Origin: HGM11525 sp036307445
GTDB lineage: Bacteria; Bacillota; Clostridia; UBA1381
Length of the DNA: 64,000 bases
Reading direction: 5' to 3'
Assembly: GCA_036307445.1 (NCBI GenBank)
Contig: JAXJXP010000007.1
Span: 1 to 64,000 of the forward strand
Position 1 is the first letter of the stretch. Each line of letters begins with the position of its first letter. The notes beneath the pieces were generated by a model. The model saw nothing but the letters and a program-made list of their open reading frames with translations. It was not told the origin of the DNA and ran no database searches. Of this stretch, positions 23,819 to 32,585 are shown piece by piece. The position numbers and the translations under genes were made by a program.

Positions 23819-25708
23819 ATGTCTGATTGCGGATGCAGACATTGTCACGAGGGGCATAATCACACGCACAGTTGCTCGTGTGGAAGTGAACGTAATACCA
23901 AAATGCTTGGAATAAGGCTGGTGGTGGGCGCTCTCTTTGCCGTTGCAGGTATTGTTTCGAGTGGTATAGCGGAGTTTATATTATTTGTGGCGGCATATCT
24001 TGTTCTTGGATATGATGTGCTTTTAAGAGCGGTTAAAAATCTTATAAAGAGAAAGCCTCTTGATGAAAACTTTTTGATGACGGTTGCAGCGTTGGGAGCT
24101 TTTTATTTGGGAGAACAGATTGAGGCTGCGGCTGTTATGATGTTCTATCAGATAGGTGAGATTTTGACTGAGAATGCGGTAGAAAAGACCAGAAGCTCCA
24201 TTGCGGCTCTTACCGATGTCCGCCCTGATACTGCAAGGATATTGACAGGGGATGGAGAAAGGACTGTAAATTGTCGTGAGATAGAAGTAGGAACGGTGGT
24301 TTTAGTTGGAGCAGGCGAGAGGATAGCTGTTGACGGAGTTATAAAAAAAGGTACTGCTATGATAGATACATCATCACTTACAGGTGAAAGTCTGCCAAGA
24401 TATGCCGAGGTTGGCGACGAGGTCTTTGCTGGAATGATAAGCACAGACGGAAGTCTGGAAATTGAAACGCAAAAGGAATTTGGCGATACTATGCTTTCGA
24501 GGATACTCCATCTTGCGGAGGAAGCAAACGAAAAGAAATCAGGTGCAGAACGGTTTATCACATCTTTTGCTAAAATTTATACTCCGATTGTAGTAATTCT
24601 TGCGGCTATAGTTGCAGTCTTGCCCCCGCTTTTTAACATTGGCAGTTTTTCTGTGTGGGTTTACAGAGCATTGAGCTTTCTTGTAATTTCGTGTCCGTGT
24701 GCATTGGTGGTTTCTGTCCCGCTTACGTTCTTTGCGGGAATAGGCGGTGCGTCGAAAATGGGAATACTTATAAAAAACGGTCTTGCACTCGAAAATCTAT
24801 CAAAGGTCAAAACGGTTGCCTTTGATAAAACGGGGACGGTTACTGTTGGTATTCCAAAGCTTACAGAAATACGTGTAAATGGCTCGAAGGCGGAGGTTTT
24901 GGAGCTTGCGGCATACGCAGAGTGTGATTCAAAGCATCCTATTGCAGTAGCGGTAAAGACAGAATACGCCAGAGAAATTGACCGAAGCAGGATTTCTAAA
25001 ATAACTGAGCTTTCTGCACGAGGTGTAAAGGCGGTAATAGACGGAAGAAATATTATTGTGGGAAGTGAAAAGCTTTTTGCGGAAGAGGGGATTGAGATTA
25101 CAAACTGCAGCAGAGGCAGTGCGATTTATATTGCCGCTGACGGAAAGTGTCTTGGATACATCGGCTTTGGGGATGATATAAAACCCACTTCTAAGCCTGC
25201 GGTCAAGGAGCTTTTAGAAATCGGAATTTCGTCGGTAATCCTCAGCGGCGATAACAGGCAAGCGGTACTTGACGTAGCAAAATCGGTCAAAATAGATGAA
25301 GCATATGCTGAGCTGATGCCACAGGATAAGGCGGAGCATATAACAAAACTCCTCGATAAAGGAAAGGTACTGTTTGTAGGCGATGGAATAAATGATGCAC
25401 CGGCATTAGCTGTAGCATCGGTTGGAGCGGCTATGGGCGGTATTGGCTCTGATGCTGCAATTGAGGCGGCAGATGTAGTGGTAATGGGAGATGAGCTTAT
25501 GCACATACCTACCGCTATAAAGCTCTCACGCAAGGTTATGCAAATCACAAAACAGAACATCTTATTGTCAATAGGGATAAAATTTGCGGTTATGCTGATT
25601 TCTGCACTTGGTGCGGGTGGTATGTGGCCTGCAATTTTTGCTGATGTTGGCTTGTGTGTAATTACGGTTGCAAATAGTATTAGAGCATATTATATCAGGA
25701 TAAAATAG
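23819..25708 (+). CDS. Zn2+/Cd2+/Pb2+-type heavy metal translocating P-type ATPase
   Basis: This is a P1B-type efflux ATPase of the CadA/ZntA group. The N-terminus is short and rich in His and Cys (residues 3-22) instead of carrying a full metal-binding domain. Motifs follow in order: TGES actuator loop, membrane CPC (SCPCALVVSVPL), DKTGTVT phosphorylation site near residue 336, SKHP, and GDGINDAPAL. The CPC motif and the ArsR/SmtB-type operator favour zinc or cadmium export. GGAGGTATATATT precedes the ATG. It is monocistronic. Confidence 0.93.
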   Translation: MSDCGCRHCHEGHNHTHSCSCGSERNTKMLGIRLVVGALFAVAGIVSSGIAEFILFVAAYLVLGYDVLLRAVKNLIKRKPLDENFLMTVAALGAFYLGEQIEAAAVMMFYQIGEILTENAVEKTRSSIAALTDVRPDTARILTGDGERTVNCREIEVGTVVLVGAGERIAVDGVIKKGTAMIDTSSLTGESLPRYAEVGDEVFAGMISTDGSLEIETQKEFGDTMLSRILHLAEEANEKKSGAERFITSFAKIYTPIVVILAAIVAVLPPLFNIGSFSVWVYRALSFLVISCPCALVVSVPLTFFAGIGGASKMGILIKNGLALENLSKVKTVAFDKTGTVTVGIPKLTEIRVNGSKAEVLELAAYAECDSKHPIAVAVKTEYAREIDRSRISKITELSARGVKAVIDGRNIIVGSEKLFAEEGIEITNCSRGSAIYIAADGKCLGYIGFGDDIKPTSKPAVKELLEIGISSVILSGDNRQAVLDVAKSVKIDEAYAELMPQDKAEHITKLLDKGKVLFVGDGINDAPALAVASVGAAMGGIGSDAAIEAADVVVMGDELMHIPTAIKLSRKVMQITKQNILLSIGIKFAVMLISALGAGGMWPAIFADVGLCVITVANSIRAYYIRIK

Positions 25709-25799
25709 CATAATTATGAACTTTTTACTTAAAAGTAATTGATTATTCTTGAATTTGGTGATAAAATATCCCTATCCTTTTAAGGAGAGGACGGTTTTT

Positions 25800-26813
25800 A
25801 TGATTATAATAATGCGTAATAACGCAACGAAGGCGGATATAGAGGCGATGGAACGTCGTCTTGCCGATTTCGGGTTTCAGACGCATCCAATATATGGCGA
25901 AACAAAGACTGTAATAGGCGCTATCGGCGACAAGCGCAGACTTAGTATGAATCAGCTTCTGATGATGAATGGTGTTGAGAACATTGTTCCCATTATGAAG
26001 CCATATAAGCTTGCAGGAAGAGAGCTGCAGAAGGAACAGAGCGTAATTGCCGTTGGTAATACCACTATTGGCGGTGAGCAGATTGCTGTGATGGCAGGGC
26101 CTTGTGCTATTGAAAGTCAGGAACAGTTCTCCTATGTTGCCAGTAAGGTAAAGGAGAAAGGGGCTACCATCTTAAGAGGCGGTGCTTTTAAGCCGAGGTC
26201 ATCACCCTATTCCTTTGCTGGTCTCGAGGAAGAGGGACTTAAAATTATGCGCAGAGCGGGTGATGAAACGGGGCTTCCGATTTGTACCGAGGTTTTAGAC
26301 CCCAGAGACGTTGATATGGTAGCATCTTATGCAGATATGTTGCAGATTGGTGCAAGGAATATGCAGAATTTTAAGCTTTTGAGAGAAGTGGGAAAGCATA
26401 ATAAGCCGATACTTTTAAAACGCGGTTTATCTTCTACCATTGAAGAATGGTTGATGGCGGCAGAGTATATTATGTCTGAGGGGAACGAAAATGTAGTACT
26501 TTGCGAAAGGGGAATAAGAACCTTTGAGCCGTCTACAAGAAATACCTTTGACCTCTCCGCAATCCCTGTTACAAAGGAGCTTTCGCATCTTCCTATAATT
26601 GCAGATCCATCTCATGCGTCAGGTACATATAAATATGTTAATGCTCTCTCTTTGGGAGCTGTTGCTGCCGGTGCAGACGGTCTTATGATAGAGGTGCATC
26701 AAAGCCCCGAAACTGCAATGTCAGACGGTGAGCAATCGCTGACACCTGAGCATTTTGCAGACTTAATGAGCAAACTAAAACCGATAGCCGACGCAGTCGG
26801 CAAAAAGCTGTGA
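25800..26813 (+). CDS. aroF: 3-deoxy-7-phosphoheptulonate synthase (DAHP synthase)
   Basis: This enzyme condenses phosphoenolpyruvate with erythrose 4-phosphate, the first step of the shikimate pathway. It is the type with an N-terminal ferredoxin-like regulatory domain (about residues 1-75) ahead of the barrel, with MAGPCAIES, GAFKPRSSPYSF, KRG and DPSHASG motifs. The start is the ATG at 25800 behind AAGGAGAGGA. pheA follows with a four-base overlap, so this copy probably serves phenylalanine synthesis. Confidence 0.94.
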   Translation: MIIIMRNNATKADIEAMERRLADFGFQTHPIYGETKTVIGAIGDKRRLSMNQLLMMNGVENIVPIMKPYKLAGRELQKEQSVIAVGNTTIGGEQIAVMAGPCAIESQEQFSYVASKVKEKGATILRGGAFKPRSSPYSFAGLEEEGLKIMRRAGDETGLPICTEVLDPRDVDMVASYADMLQIGARNMQNFKLLREVGKHNKPILLKRGLSSTIEEWLMAAEYIMSEGNENVVLCERGIRTFEPSTRNTFDLSAIPVTKELSHLPIIADPSHASGTYKYVNALSLGAVAAGADGLMIEVHQSPETAMSDGEQSLTPEHFADLMSKLKPIADAVGKKL

Positions 26814-27625
26814 TAGGTTATTTAGGACCGCAGGGAACATTTTCGCACCTTGCAGCTCTGGAAAATTATGGCGAAAACACACAGCTTTGTGCATACAGCT
26901 CAATTTATTCACTTATTATGGCGACATCGAGAGGCGAGGTTGAAAAGGCTATTGTGCCTATTGAAAATTCTATTGAGGGCAGCGTTAATATGACTCTTGA
27001 CACGCTTGCGTTTGATGTTGATATGTACATAACGGGTGAGTATGTGCTTAGAGTTTGTCAGAATCTTATGGTTAAAAAAGGCACAAAAATGGAGGATATC
27101 ACCAAGCTTATGTCGCATACGCAGGCTATATCTCAATGTGCACATATGATTGAGAGAGAATTTTTGGGAAAACCGATTGAATATACCGACTCAACTGCTG
27201 CGGCTGCTGCTAAGGTAGCGGCAACAGATGAGCCGTATGCGGTAATCGGACCTAAATCTCTTGCGGAAATGTATGATTTGGAAATACTCCTGCCCGATTG
27301 TGCAGACGACAGAAATAATTCCACACGTTTTGTAGTAGTTGAAAAAGCTCCTACACAGGTGGTAACAGAGTTTGACAAAACTTCAATTGCATTTACCCTT
27401 GACAACCGTCCGGGAAGCTTGTGGGCAGCTTTGGAAACCTTTAAAGACTCAAAAATCAATATGATAAAAATTGAGTCAAGACCTGTTAAGAAAGAGCTTG
27501 GTAAGTATATATTCTTTATTGATATTGATGGAAATATTGATGACGCGACAATCTTTTTTGCACTCAATAAAATTCGTTCGCATACCGATTTTTATAAGTT
27601 CTTAGGCTCGTACAAAAAGGCATAG
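26810..27625 (+). CDS. pheA: Prephenate dehydratase
   Basis: PheA converts prephenate to phenylpyruvate. The catalytic domain begins with GYLGPQGTFSH and includes the NSTRF motif (about residues 168-172). The C-terminal ACT domain (about 190-271) has the ESRP motif that binds phenylalanine for feedback inhibition. It is a monofunctional form without chorismate mutase. The GTG start overlaps the aroF stop. Confidence 0.95.
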   Translation: MIGYLGPQGTFSHLAALENYGENTQLCAYSSIYSLIMATSRGEVEKAIVPIENSIEGSVNMTLDTLAFDVDMYITGEYVLRVCQNLMVKKGTKMEDITKLMSHTQAISQCAHMIEREFLGKPIEYTDSTAAAAAKVAATDEPYAVIGPKSLAEMYDLEILLPDCADDRNNSTRFVVVEKAPTQVVTEFDKTSIAFTLDNRPGSLWAALETFKDSKINMIKIESRPVKKELGKYIFFIDIDGNIDDATIFFALNKIRSHTDFYKFLGSYKKA

Positions 27626-27662
27626 TCTGTTGCATAAACTAAATATTTGGAATATAATAAAA

Positions 27663-27693
27663 ATACAACCGATTAGAAACTAATCGGTTGTAT
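27663..27693. terminator. Perfect hairpin between pheA and the CDF gene
   Basis: A 14-base-pair perfect stem (ATACAACCGATTAG and its complement) has a three-base AAA loop. There is no T tract on the plus strand, but there is one on the minus strand. It may be a weak terminator for aroF-pheA or a stabilising 3' structure; it is only nine bases upstream of the next ribosome binding site. Confidence 0.5.
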
Positions 27694-27716
27694 TATAATG
27701 TAGAGGTGTGATAAGT

Positions 27717-28886
27717 TTGATAAAGCTTTTGGTTAAAAGATTTATCCCTGACAGCGAGAATACATCATTACCGAATGTCCGTGAACGGTATGGTGTTTTG
27801 GGTGGTGCACTGGGGATTGTATGTAATATTCTGTTGTTTCTCTTAAAGCTTATTATCGGTTTGGTTTCAGGAAGTATAGCAATAGTTTCAGATTCCTTTA
27901 ATAATCTGTCCGATTGCGGCTCATCTTTGGTGGCACTTTTCGGTGCAAAGCTCAGTAACCGTCGCCCTGACAGTGAGCATCCTTTCGGACACGGGAGGTC
28001 GGAGTATGTTGCATCGCTTATAGTTGCATTTATAACTATGATACTGGGCTTTGAGCTTTTAAAAGGTTCGGTTGGCAAGATTGCAGAGCCGTCGGTGATG
28101 TTGCTTACTCCGGTAATGACGGTGATTTTGCTGCTGTCGGTTCTTGTTAAGGTCTGGATGTATAGCTATAATAAGTACCTCGGAGAGAAAATCAATTCAT
28201 CGGTACTTCTTGCAAGTGCAAAGGACAGTATAAGCGATGTCTTTGCAACTCTTGCAATTATTATTGCATCGGTAACAGCGAAGCTTTTTGAGCTGCCGGT
28301 CATAGACGGAATAATCGGACTTTTGGTATCATTACTGATAATCCGCACAGGCTTTGGCGTAGCAATGGATACTATAGGTCTGCTGCTTGGAAAACCGCCC
28401 GAAAAGGAAACGGTACAGAAAATAAATGAAATGGTTTTAAGCGGCGAGGGGATATGCGGTGTACACGATTTAGTGGTACACGATTACGGACCGGGACGTG
28501 CGTTTGCTTCTGTTCACGCAGAAGTGCCCGATGATTACGATATTGTACGCATACACGAGATAATAGATGCACTTGAACACAAAATTACAGAGGAAACGGG
28601 AATACATATGGTCATACATATGGACCCTGTGGCAGTAGATTGTGAAAGAACAAATATGATTAAAGCACAGGTTATAGCGGTGATTAAAAGCTATGACGAA
28701 AGGCTGAATATTCACGATTTTCGTATGACCGACGGCGAAAACAGGATAAATTTGATATTTGATTTGGAAACTCCGCAAGACCTTTTGGACGGGAAAAAGG
28801 ATGTAGCAAGCGATATAGCTGTACTTCTTGCTGAGGTTGATAATCGCTATAAAGCGGTTATAAATGTTGATAGAATTTATGGATAG
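27717..28886 (+). CDS. Cation diffusion facilitator family transporter
   Basis: CDF proteins export divalent cations such as Zn2+, Mn2+ or Fe2+ by proton exchange. Six membrane spans lie in about residues 25-220. The metal-site pattern is DSFNNLSDCG in span 2, and D-x3-D (AKDSISDVFAT) in span 5. The HPFGHGRSEY loop follows span 2. The cytosolic C-terminal domain is of the longer type. I favour the TTG at 27717 as start, ten bases after AGAGG; a GTG three codons earlier is too close to it. Confidence 0.9.
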   Translation: MIKLLVKRFIPDSENTSLPNVRERYGVLGGALGIVCNILLFLLKLIIGLVSGSIAIVSDSFNNLSDCGSSLVALFGAKLSNRRPDSEHPFGHGRSEYVASLIVAFITMILGFELLKGSVGKIAEPSVMLLTPVMTVILLLSVLVKVWMYSYNKYLGEKINSSVLLASAKDSISDVFATLAIIIASVTAKLFELPVIDGIIGLLVSLLIIRTGFGVAMDTIGLLLGKPPEKETVQKINEMVLSGEGICGVHDLVVHDYGPGRAFASVHAEVPDDYDIVRIHEIIDALEHKITEETGIHMVIHMDPVAVDCERTNMIKAQVIAVIKSYDERLNIHDFRMTDGENRINLIFDLETPQDLLDGKKDVASDIAVLLAEVDNRYKAVINVDRIYG

Positions 28887-28891
28887 AAAAA

Positions 28892-28918
28892 CAGGCTCAG
28901 CATTGAGCCTGCTTTTTT
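28892..28918. terminator. Bidirectional terminator between the CDF and ROK genes
   Basis: A stem CAGGCTCA / TGAGCCTG with loop GCAT is followed by six T residues after a C; five A residues precede it, giving a minus-strand T tract too. Confidence 0.88.
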
Positions 28919-28985
28919 GTTTAGTTGTTATTTCTAAAAGTCTGAATACTGACAAAATCAAAATCAGCCCTAATGATTTTAACGT

Positions 28986-30155
28986 CTATTCTACAATGTT
29001 TTTGCCGTATGATATATCAAAAAGTCTGTCGCAAAGATTAAATGCAGTGCCGTAGATAATATTATCCTCTGCTTCCTGAGTCTGCTTGATTAAAAACTTT
29101 TGAGTCAGGGTGGGATATGCACGGCGGTGAAGCTCCTGCTCTGCCTCTTTTATAACAGACGGACAACCCTCAAAATCACCTGTGTTTATTACCATTACGG
29201 ACGGGTTAAAGAGGTTTACGAGATTTGCAAGACCAATACCCAGATACCTTCCGCACTCGGATATGGCACATATTGCGTCCTTGTCGTCATCTTTGTAAAG
29301 CTTGTCAAGCTCGGCTATAGATGATGCGTTCTTTCCGCTCGCAATTTTGTAAAGAGAAAGGAGTCTCTGTGGTGAACACATAGCTTCAAGACAGCCGTTA
29401 TTTCCGCAAAAGCACGGCTCACCGTTTCTTTCTACAGTGGTATGTCCTATTTCGCCAAGCATAGAACGTGAAATTGCACCGTCAATAAACTGTACTGCAC
29501 CTATTCCGTTCTCCATATCGACAAAGAGCATACTGTCTTTAGTGTCTATATTATTTCGGCGGAAGTACCACAATGCTTTTGTGCGGGAAACATTATCCAC
29601 AAATACGGGTATATGGGTGGCTTGCTCAAGAGTCTTTTTTATGTCGAAGGCCTTCCGTTTAAGACGTGATGACATTACAAACTTGTTGTCGTAATGAATA
29701 AGGCCGGATGTTGCGACACCAATTCCTAAAATGCGTTCTCTTCCGTATCTTTTTACAAGCGATAAAACATTCTCCTGAAGCCGAGCTACAGCTTCTTCAA
29801 TGCTTAAATTATCCGCCTCGATTTTTATTCGTTCTTTTGTTTTTCCTTCTAAGTCCGTGTAGGCGATGTTTATATATTTTGCACTCAAATAAATACATAT
29901 AAGGTCATAGCTTGTTGAACAAAAACGTAGTAGAACACTTTTTCGCCCCACTCTGCCGACCTTTTCGACACCGCTTTCGTAAATAAGCCCCAAATCGAGA
30001 AGATAAGATGTGGTATTTGTAATAGATGCCAGCGAAAGCCCTGTATTCTCGGCAATGCACGGCCTTGAAACATCGGGATGTCGCCGTACAAAATCAAGAA
30101 CCTTGAGTCTGTTCATCTGCTGCATTAACTGCACATTTCCTACCTGCTTATTCAT
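28986..30155 (-). CDS. ROK-family transcriptional regulator
   Basis: This is a NagC/XylR-type sugar-responsive repressor. An N-terminal winged helix-turn-helix (about residues 10-75, RPCIAENTGLSLASITNTTSYLLD) is joined to a ROK sugar-kinase-like domain. The ROK zinc motif is present as CFCGNNGCLEA, and the GHTTV motif precedes it. It is transcribed divergently from the MFS transporter gene, which is the likely target together with itself. The sugar ligand is unknown. Confidence 0.9.
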   Translation of the reverse strand: MNKQVGNVQLMQQMNRLKVLDFVRRHPDVSRPCIAENTGLSLASITNTTSYLLDLGLIYESGVEKVGRVGRKSVLLRFCSTSYDLICIYLSAKYINIAYTDLEGKTKERIKIEADNLSIEEAVARLQENVLSLVKRYGRERILGIGVATSGLIHYDNKFVMSSRLKRKAFDIKKTLEQATHIPVFVDNVSRTKALWYFRRNNIDTKDSMLFVDMENGIGAVQFIDGAISRSMLGEIGHTTVERNGEPCFCGNNGCLEAMCSPQRLLSLYKIASGKNASSIAELDKLYKDDDKDAICAISECGRYLGIGLANLVNLFNPSVMVINTGDFEGCPSVIKEAEQELHRRAYPTLTQKFLIKQTQEAEDNIIYGTAFNLCDRLFDISYGKNIVE

Positions 30156-30199
30156 TATAAAACATCCTCTTTATTATGAATTTTTAGACTATTTACAAA

Positions 30200-30228
30200 A
30201 TTATACCATCTGCCCTAAAAAAAGTCAA
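30200..30228 (-). promoter_or_regulatory. Promoter of the ROK regulator gene
   Basis: On the minus strand TTGACT and TATAAT are separated by 17 bases. Its -35 region is the mirror image of that of the divergent promoter. Confidence 0.75.
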
Positions 30229-30245
30229 CATTTCGGTAATGACTA

Positions 30246-30274
30246 TTGACTTTGAAGATAGCCGATGATATAAT
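30246..30274 (+). promoter_or_regulatory. Promoter of the MFS transporter gene
   Basis: TTGACT and TATAAT are separated by 17 bases. The two -35 boxes of the divergent pair stand 17 bases apart and create an inverted repeat AAAGTCAA-N17-TTGACTTT, so a single repressor bound between them could silence both genes. Confidence 0.8.
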
Positions 30275-30322
30275 ATATTCAAGCAATAAATAAATTGTTT
30301 TTGCAGAGGAGCTTCTCTACTG

Positions 30323-31603
30323 ATGAGCACGAATAGAATAAATAAAACAAAAGAAGAAAAGACAAGCTGGTTTTTGTTTGTTACTGCGTGGATAGTTTAC
30401 GCGATTATAAGTATGACAAAGAGTGCATACAACGCATCCATGGCATCAATTATAGGCGATGGACTGTTCGATAAAACTCAGGCAGGAACGATAAGTGCAA
30501 GCTTTTATCTGTTCTATGGCTTGGCGCAGCTTTTAGGTGTAAAGATACTCGATAAGATTTCACCGATGAGGCTCGTTCTGGTTGCACTGATTGGAACGTT
30601 GATTTCTATTATTGGAATGGCACTTTCGAAAAGTTTTATAATGATGCTTGTAATCTGGAGCTTGTGTGGTCTTGTGCAGTTTCCGATATGGCCCGCAATT
30701 CTCAGAATTATTGCAGAATATTTAACTGCTCAGCAGAGGGACAAGGCAATGGTGTATATTGCGTTTTCCTATTGCGTGGGAATGTTTGTAAATTACATTG
30801 CTGCGAGTGCTGTGCTTCGTGTGGCTGAGTGGAGAATGTTGTTTTGGGTATTTGCTGTAATAATGGTATTTTCTATTGCTTTATGGCAGATTGTTACAGC
30901 AAAAACTAAGGCTGCCTGCGATTTACAGGCAAGGAAAAATAAGGAATTACTTGCGAATGAGCTGAATAATGTGGAGAATAAGCCTGCTGAAAAAATCAAC
31001 TTCTTTAAGTTGTTGACTGTAAGCGGACTGATAATTGTGTTTTTACCTTCGCTTGCCAGAAGTGCAATTGATATGGGAATGAAAACCTGGATACCAACTA
31101 TGATAACCGAAAGCTATGGAGTGTCGGAAAGCTTTGCGAGTATGCTTACAAGCATTCTTGTTTTTGTAAACCTTGGCGGTGTGTACATAGCAAACTGGCT
31201 GTATCCCAAGCGTATAAATAATGCAGTAACAGCATACGGAATATGCTTTCTTGTTTCACTGCCGTTTAATATACTGCTTCTCCTGACGGGAAAAGTGCCT
31301 GTTGGTGTAATTGTGGTTTTGCTCACGGTTACTACTACAATGATGTATGCGGGACATCAGCTCATAAATGTTATCATCCCTTCATATTTTGCTAAATACG
31401 GCAGAACGGGAAGTGTTGCAGCACTTTTGAATGCGGTAGCATCGTTTGGCATAGTTATAGCAAATATCAGCTTTGGATATCTTGCTCAGCATTTTGGGTG
31501 GGGTGCTACAATAATCTCGTGGATAATAATTGTGTCAGTATCATTAATTGCTTGCGCAGCTGCGACTCCGATATGGGAAAAATTCACTGCGAAAAAGGAC
31601 TAA
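30323..31603 (+). CDS. Major facilitator superfamily transporter
   Basis: The 426-residue protein has about twelve membrane spans in two halves separated by a charged central loop near residues 195-225. The early GDGLFDKTQAGTISASF region and span 2 loop are like organophosphate:phosphate antiporter (GlpT/UhpT-type) or hexuronate transporters, but substrate cannot be read from sequence. The ATG follows GAGGAG at a rather long spacing of 12 bases, and that site lies in a small AGAG/CTCT hairpin. The divergent ROK repressor suggests a sugar or sugar-derivative substrate. Confidence 0.85.
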   Translation: MSTNRINKTKEEKTSWFLFVTAWIVYAIISMTKSAYNASMASIIGDGLFDKTQAGTISASFYLFYGLAQLLGVKILDKISPMRLVLVALIGTLISIIGMALSKSFIMMLVIWSLCGLVQFPIWPAILRIIAEYLTAQQRDKAMVYIAFSYCVGMFVNYIAASAVLRVAEWRMLFWVFAVIMVFSIALWQIVTAKTKAACDLQARKNKELLANELNNVENKPAEKINFFKLLTVSGLIIVFLPSLARSAIDMGMKTWIPTMITESYGVSESFASMLTSILVFVNLGGVYIANWLYPKRINNAVTAYGICFLVSLPFNILLLLTGKVPVGVIVVLLTVTTTMMYAGHQLINVIIPSYFAKYGRTGSVAALLNAVASFGIVIANISFGYLAQHFGWGATIISWIIIVSVSLIACAAATPIWEKFTAKKD

Positions 31604-31668
31604 GGTCTTAGAAGCAGATACTACATATTAGAGCGATGCTTATAAGATATACGAATTGTTATGAGATT

Positions 31669-31697
31669 AAAAGGAAACCGCAAACGGTTTCCTTTTT
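31669..31697 (+). terminator. Terminator after the MFS gene
   Basis: A 12-base-pair stem (AAAAGGAAACCG and its complement) with loop CAAA is followed by T residues. Confidence 0.88.
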
Positions 31698-31699
31698 CC

Positions 31700-31728
31700 T
31701 TGACAAATACTTGATAAAGAGATAATAT
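31700..31728 (+). promoter_or_regulatory. Promoter ahead of the fucU fragment
   Basis: TTGACA and TAATAT are separated by 17 bases. It may be a relic of the promoter of the degraded gene downstream. Confidence 0.5.
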
Positions 31729-31755
31729 ATTACTACATTGATTTTAGACCTAATT

Positions 31756-31935
31756 ATGCTAAAGGGAATACCTTCAATACTTTCACCGAAGCTGTTGAAG
31801 ATTTTGATGGAGATGGGACACGGCGATGAAATTGTAATCTCTGACGGAAACTTCCCCGATGCATTAAGAGTAGATGATTTATGCCAATATTATTTTGAAA
31901 AAGGGTATTGTGTCGCAATAAATCATAATTTTTGA
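31756..31935 (+). pseudogene. Fragment of a FucU/RbsD-family mutarotase gene
   Basis: From the ATG at 31756 the first 35 residues (MLKGIPSILSP, then EMGHGDEIVISDGNFPD) match the N-terminus of L-fucose mutarotase, including the catalytic-histidine motif GHGDEIV. Intact FucU has about 140-150 residues; here the match ends after NFPD and the frame stops after 59 codons with unrelated sequence. I see no Shine-Dalgarno sequence. It is best read as a decayed or deleted fucU, though a short expressed product cannot be excluded. Confidence 0.7.
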
Positions 31936-31981
31936 CAAAAAAGGTATCGCAATTTTGTGAGGATTGCGTTTAGATAATTCT

Positions 31982-32010
31982 TTGACTTTTTGGGTGAAAT
32001 GTGGTATAAT
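31982..32010 (+). promoter_or_regulatory. Promoter of carD-ispD-ispF
   Basis: TTGACT and TATAAT are separated by 17 bases, about 43 bases before carD. Confidence 0.8.
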
Positions 32011-32053
32011 TTAACTGTGAATTGTGAGTTCACTCGAAAGGAGAAGGCGCAGT

Positions 32054-32539
32054 ATGTATGCAATCGGTGATAAAATTGTATATCCTATGCACGGTGCCGG
32101 AATTATTGAGGCTATCGAGGAAAGAGTTGTGCTTGGCAAAAAGCAGAATTATTACATAATGCGTATCCCTGCCGGAGATATGACCGTTATGATACCGGAG
32201 GACTCCTGTGAAGAAATAGGGGTTCGGTTTGTCATCAGCAAGGAAGAGGCGGGCAAGGTGCTTGAGGCATTCAGAAAAATCCCCGTAACAGAGGATAATA
32301 ACTGGAACAAGCGCCATCGCGATAATATGATTAGAATTAAATCGGGGGATATATATCAGGTTTTAGGTGTGGTAAAGGAGCTTATGCTAAGAGATAAGCA
32401 GAAGGGACTTTCTACCAGTGAACGAAAAATGCTGACCTCGGCTAAACAAATCGTCATAAGCGAGCTTGTTCTTTCAAGTGTGGCTGATAAGAGTGATATT
32501 GAAAGCATAATGTGCGATACAGTTGAGCAAATGCTATAA
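32054..32539 (+). CDS. CarD/CdnL-family transcriptional regulator
   Basis: CarD-family proteins bind the RNA polymerase beta subunit through an N-terminal Tudor-like domain and stabilise open promoter complexes. The domain is recognisable at the start (YAIGDKIVYPMHGAGIIEAIEE), followed by a helical C-terminal part (about residues 70-160). The start at 32054 has AAAGGAGAAGG upstream. The position immediately before ispD-ispF is common in Clostridia. Confidence 0.92.
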   Translation: MYAIGDKIVYPMHGAGIIEAIEERVVLGKKQNYYIMRIPAGDMTVMIPEDSCEEIGVRFVISKEEAGKVLEAFRKIPVTEDNNWNKRHRDNMIRIKSGDIYQVLGVVKELMLRDKQKGLSTSERKMLTSAKQIVISELVLSSVADKSDIESIMCDTVEQML

Positions 32540-32540
32540 T

Positions 32541-32572
32541 ACCGGCAGTTTTCTGTCGGTACTTTGTTTTTT
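32541..32572 (+). terminator. Weak terminator or attenuator between carD and ispD
   Basis: An eight-base-pair stem (ACCGGCAG / CTGTCGGT, one G-T pair) with loop TTTT is followed by ACTTTG and six T residues. It lies directly in front of the ispD ribosome binding site and may allow partial read-through. Confidence 0.55.
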
Positions 32573-32585
32573 AGGGGAGGTTTTA

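Noticed and set aside
30221..30253. Inverted repeat AAAGTCAA-N17-TTGACTTT as a dedicated ROK operator
   Set aside because: Both arms are the -35 boxes of the divergent promoters, which explains the symmetry without a repressor. Kept only as a regulatory idea.
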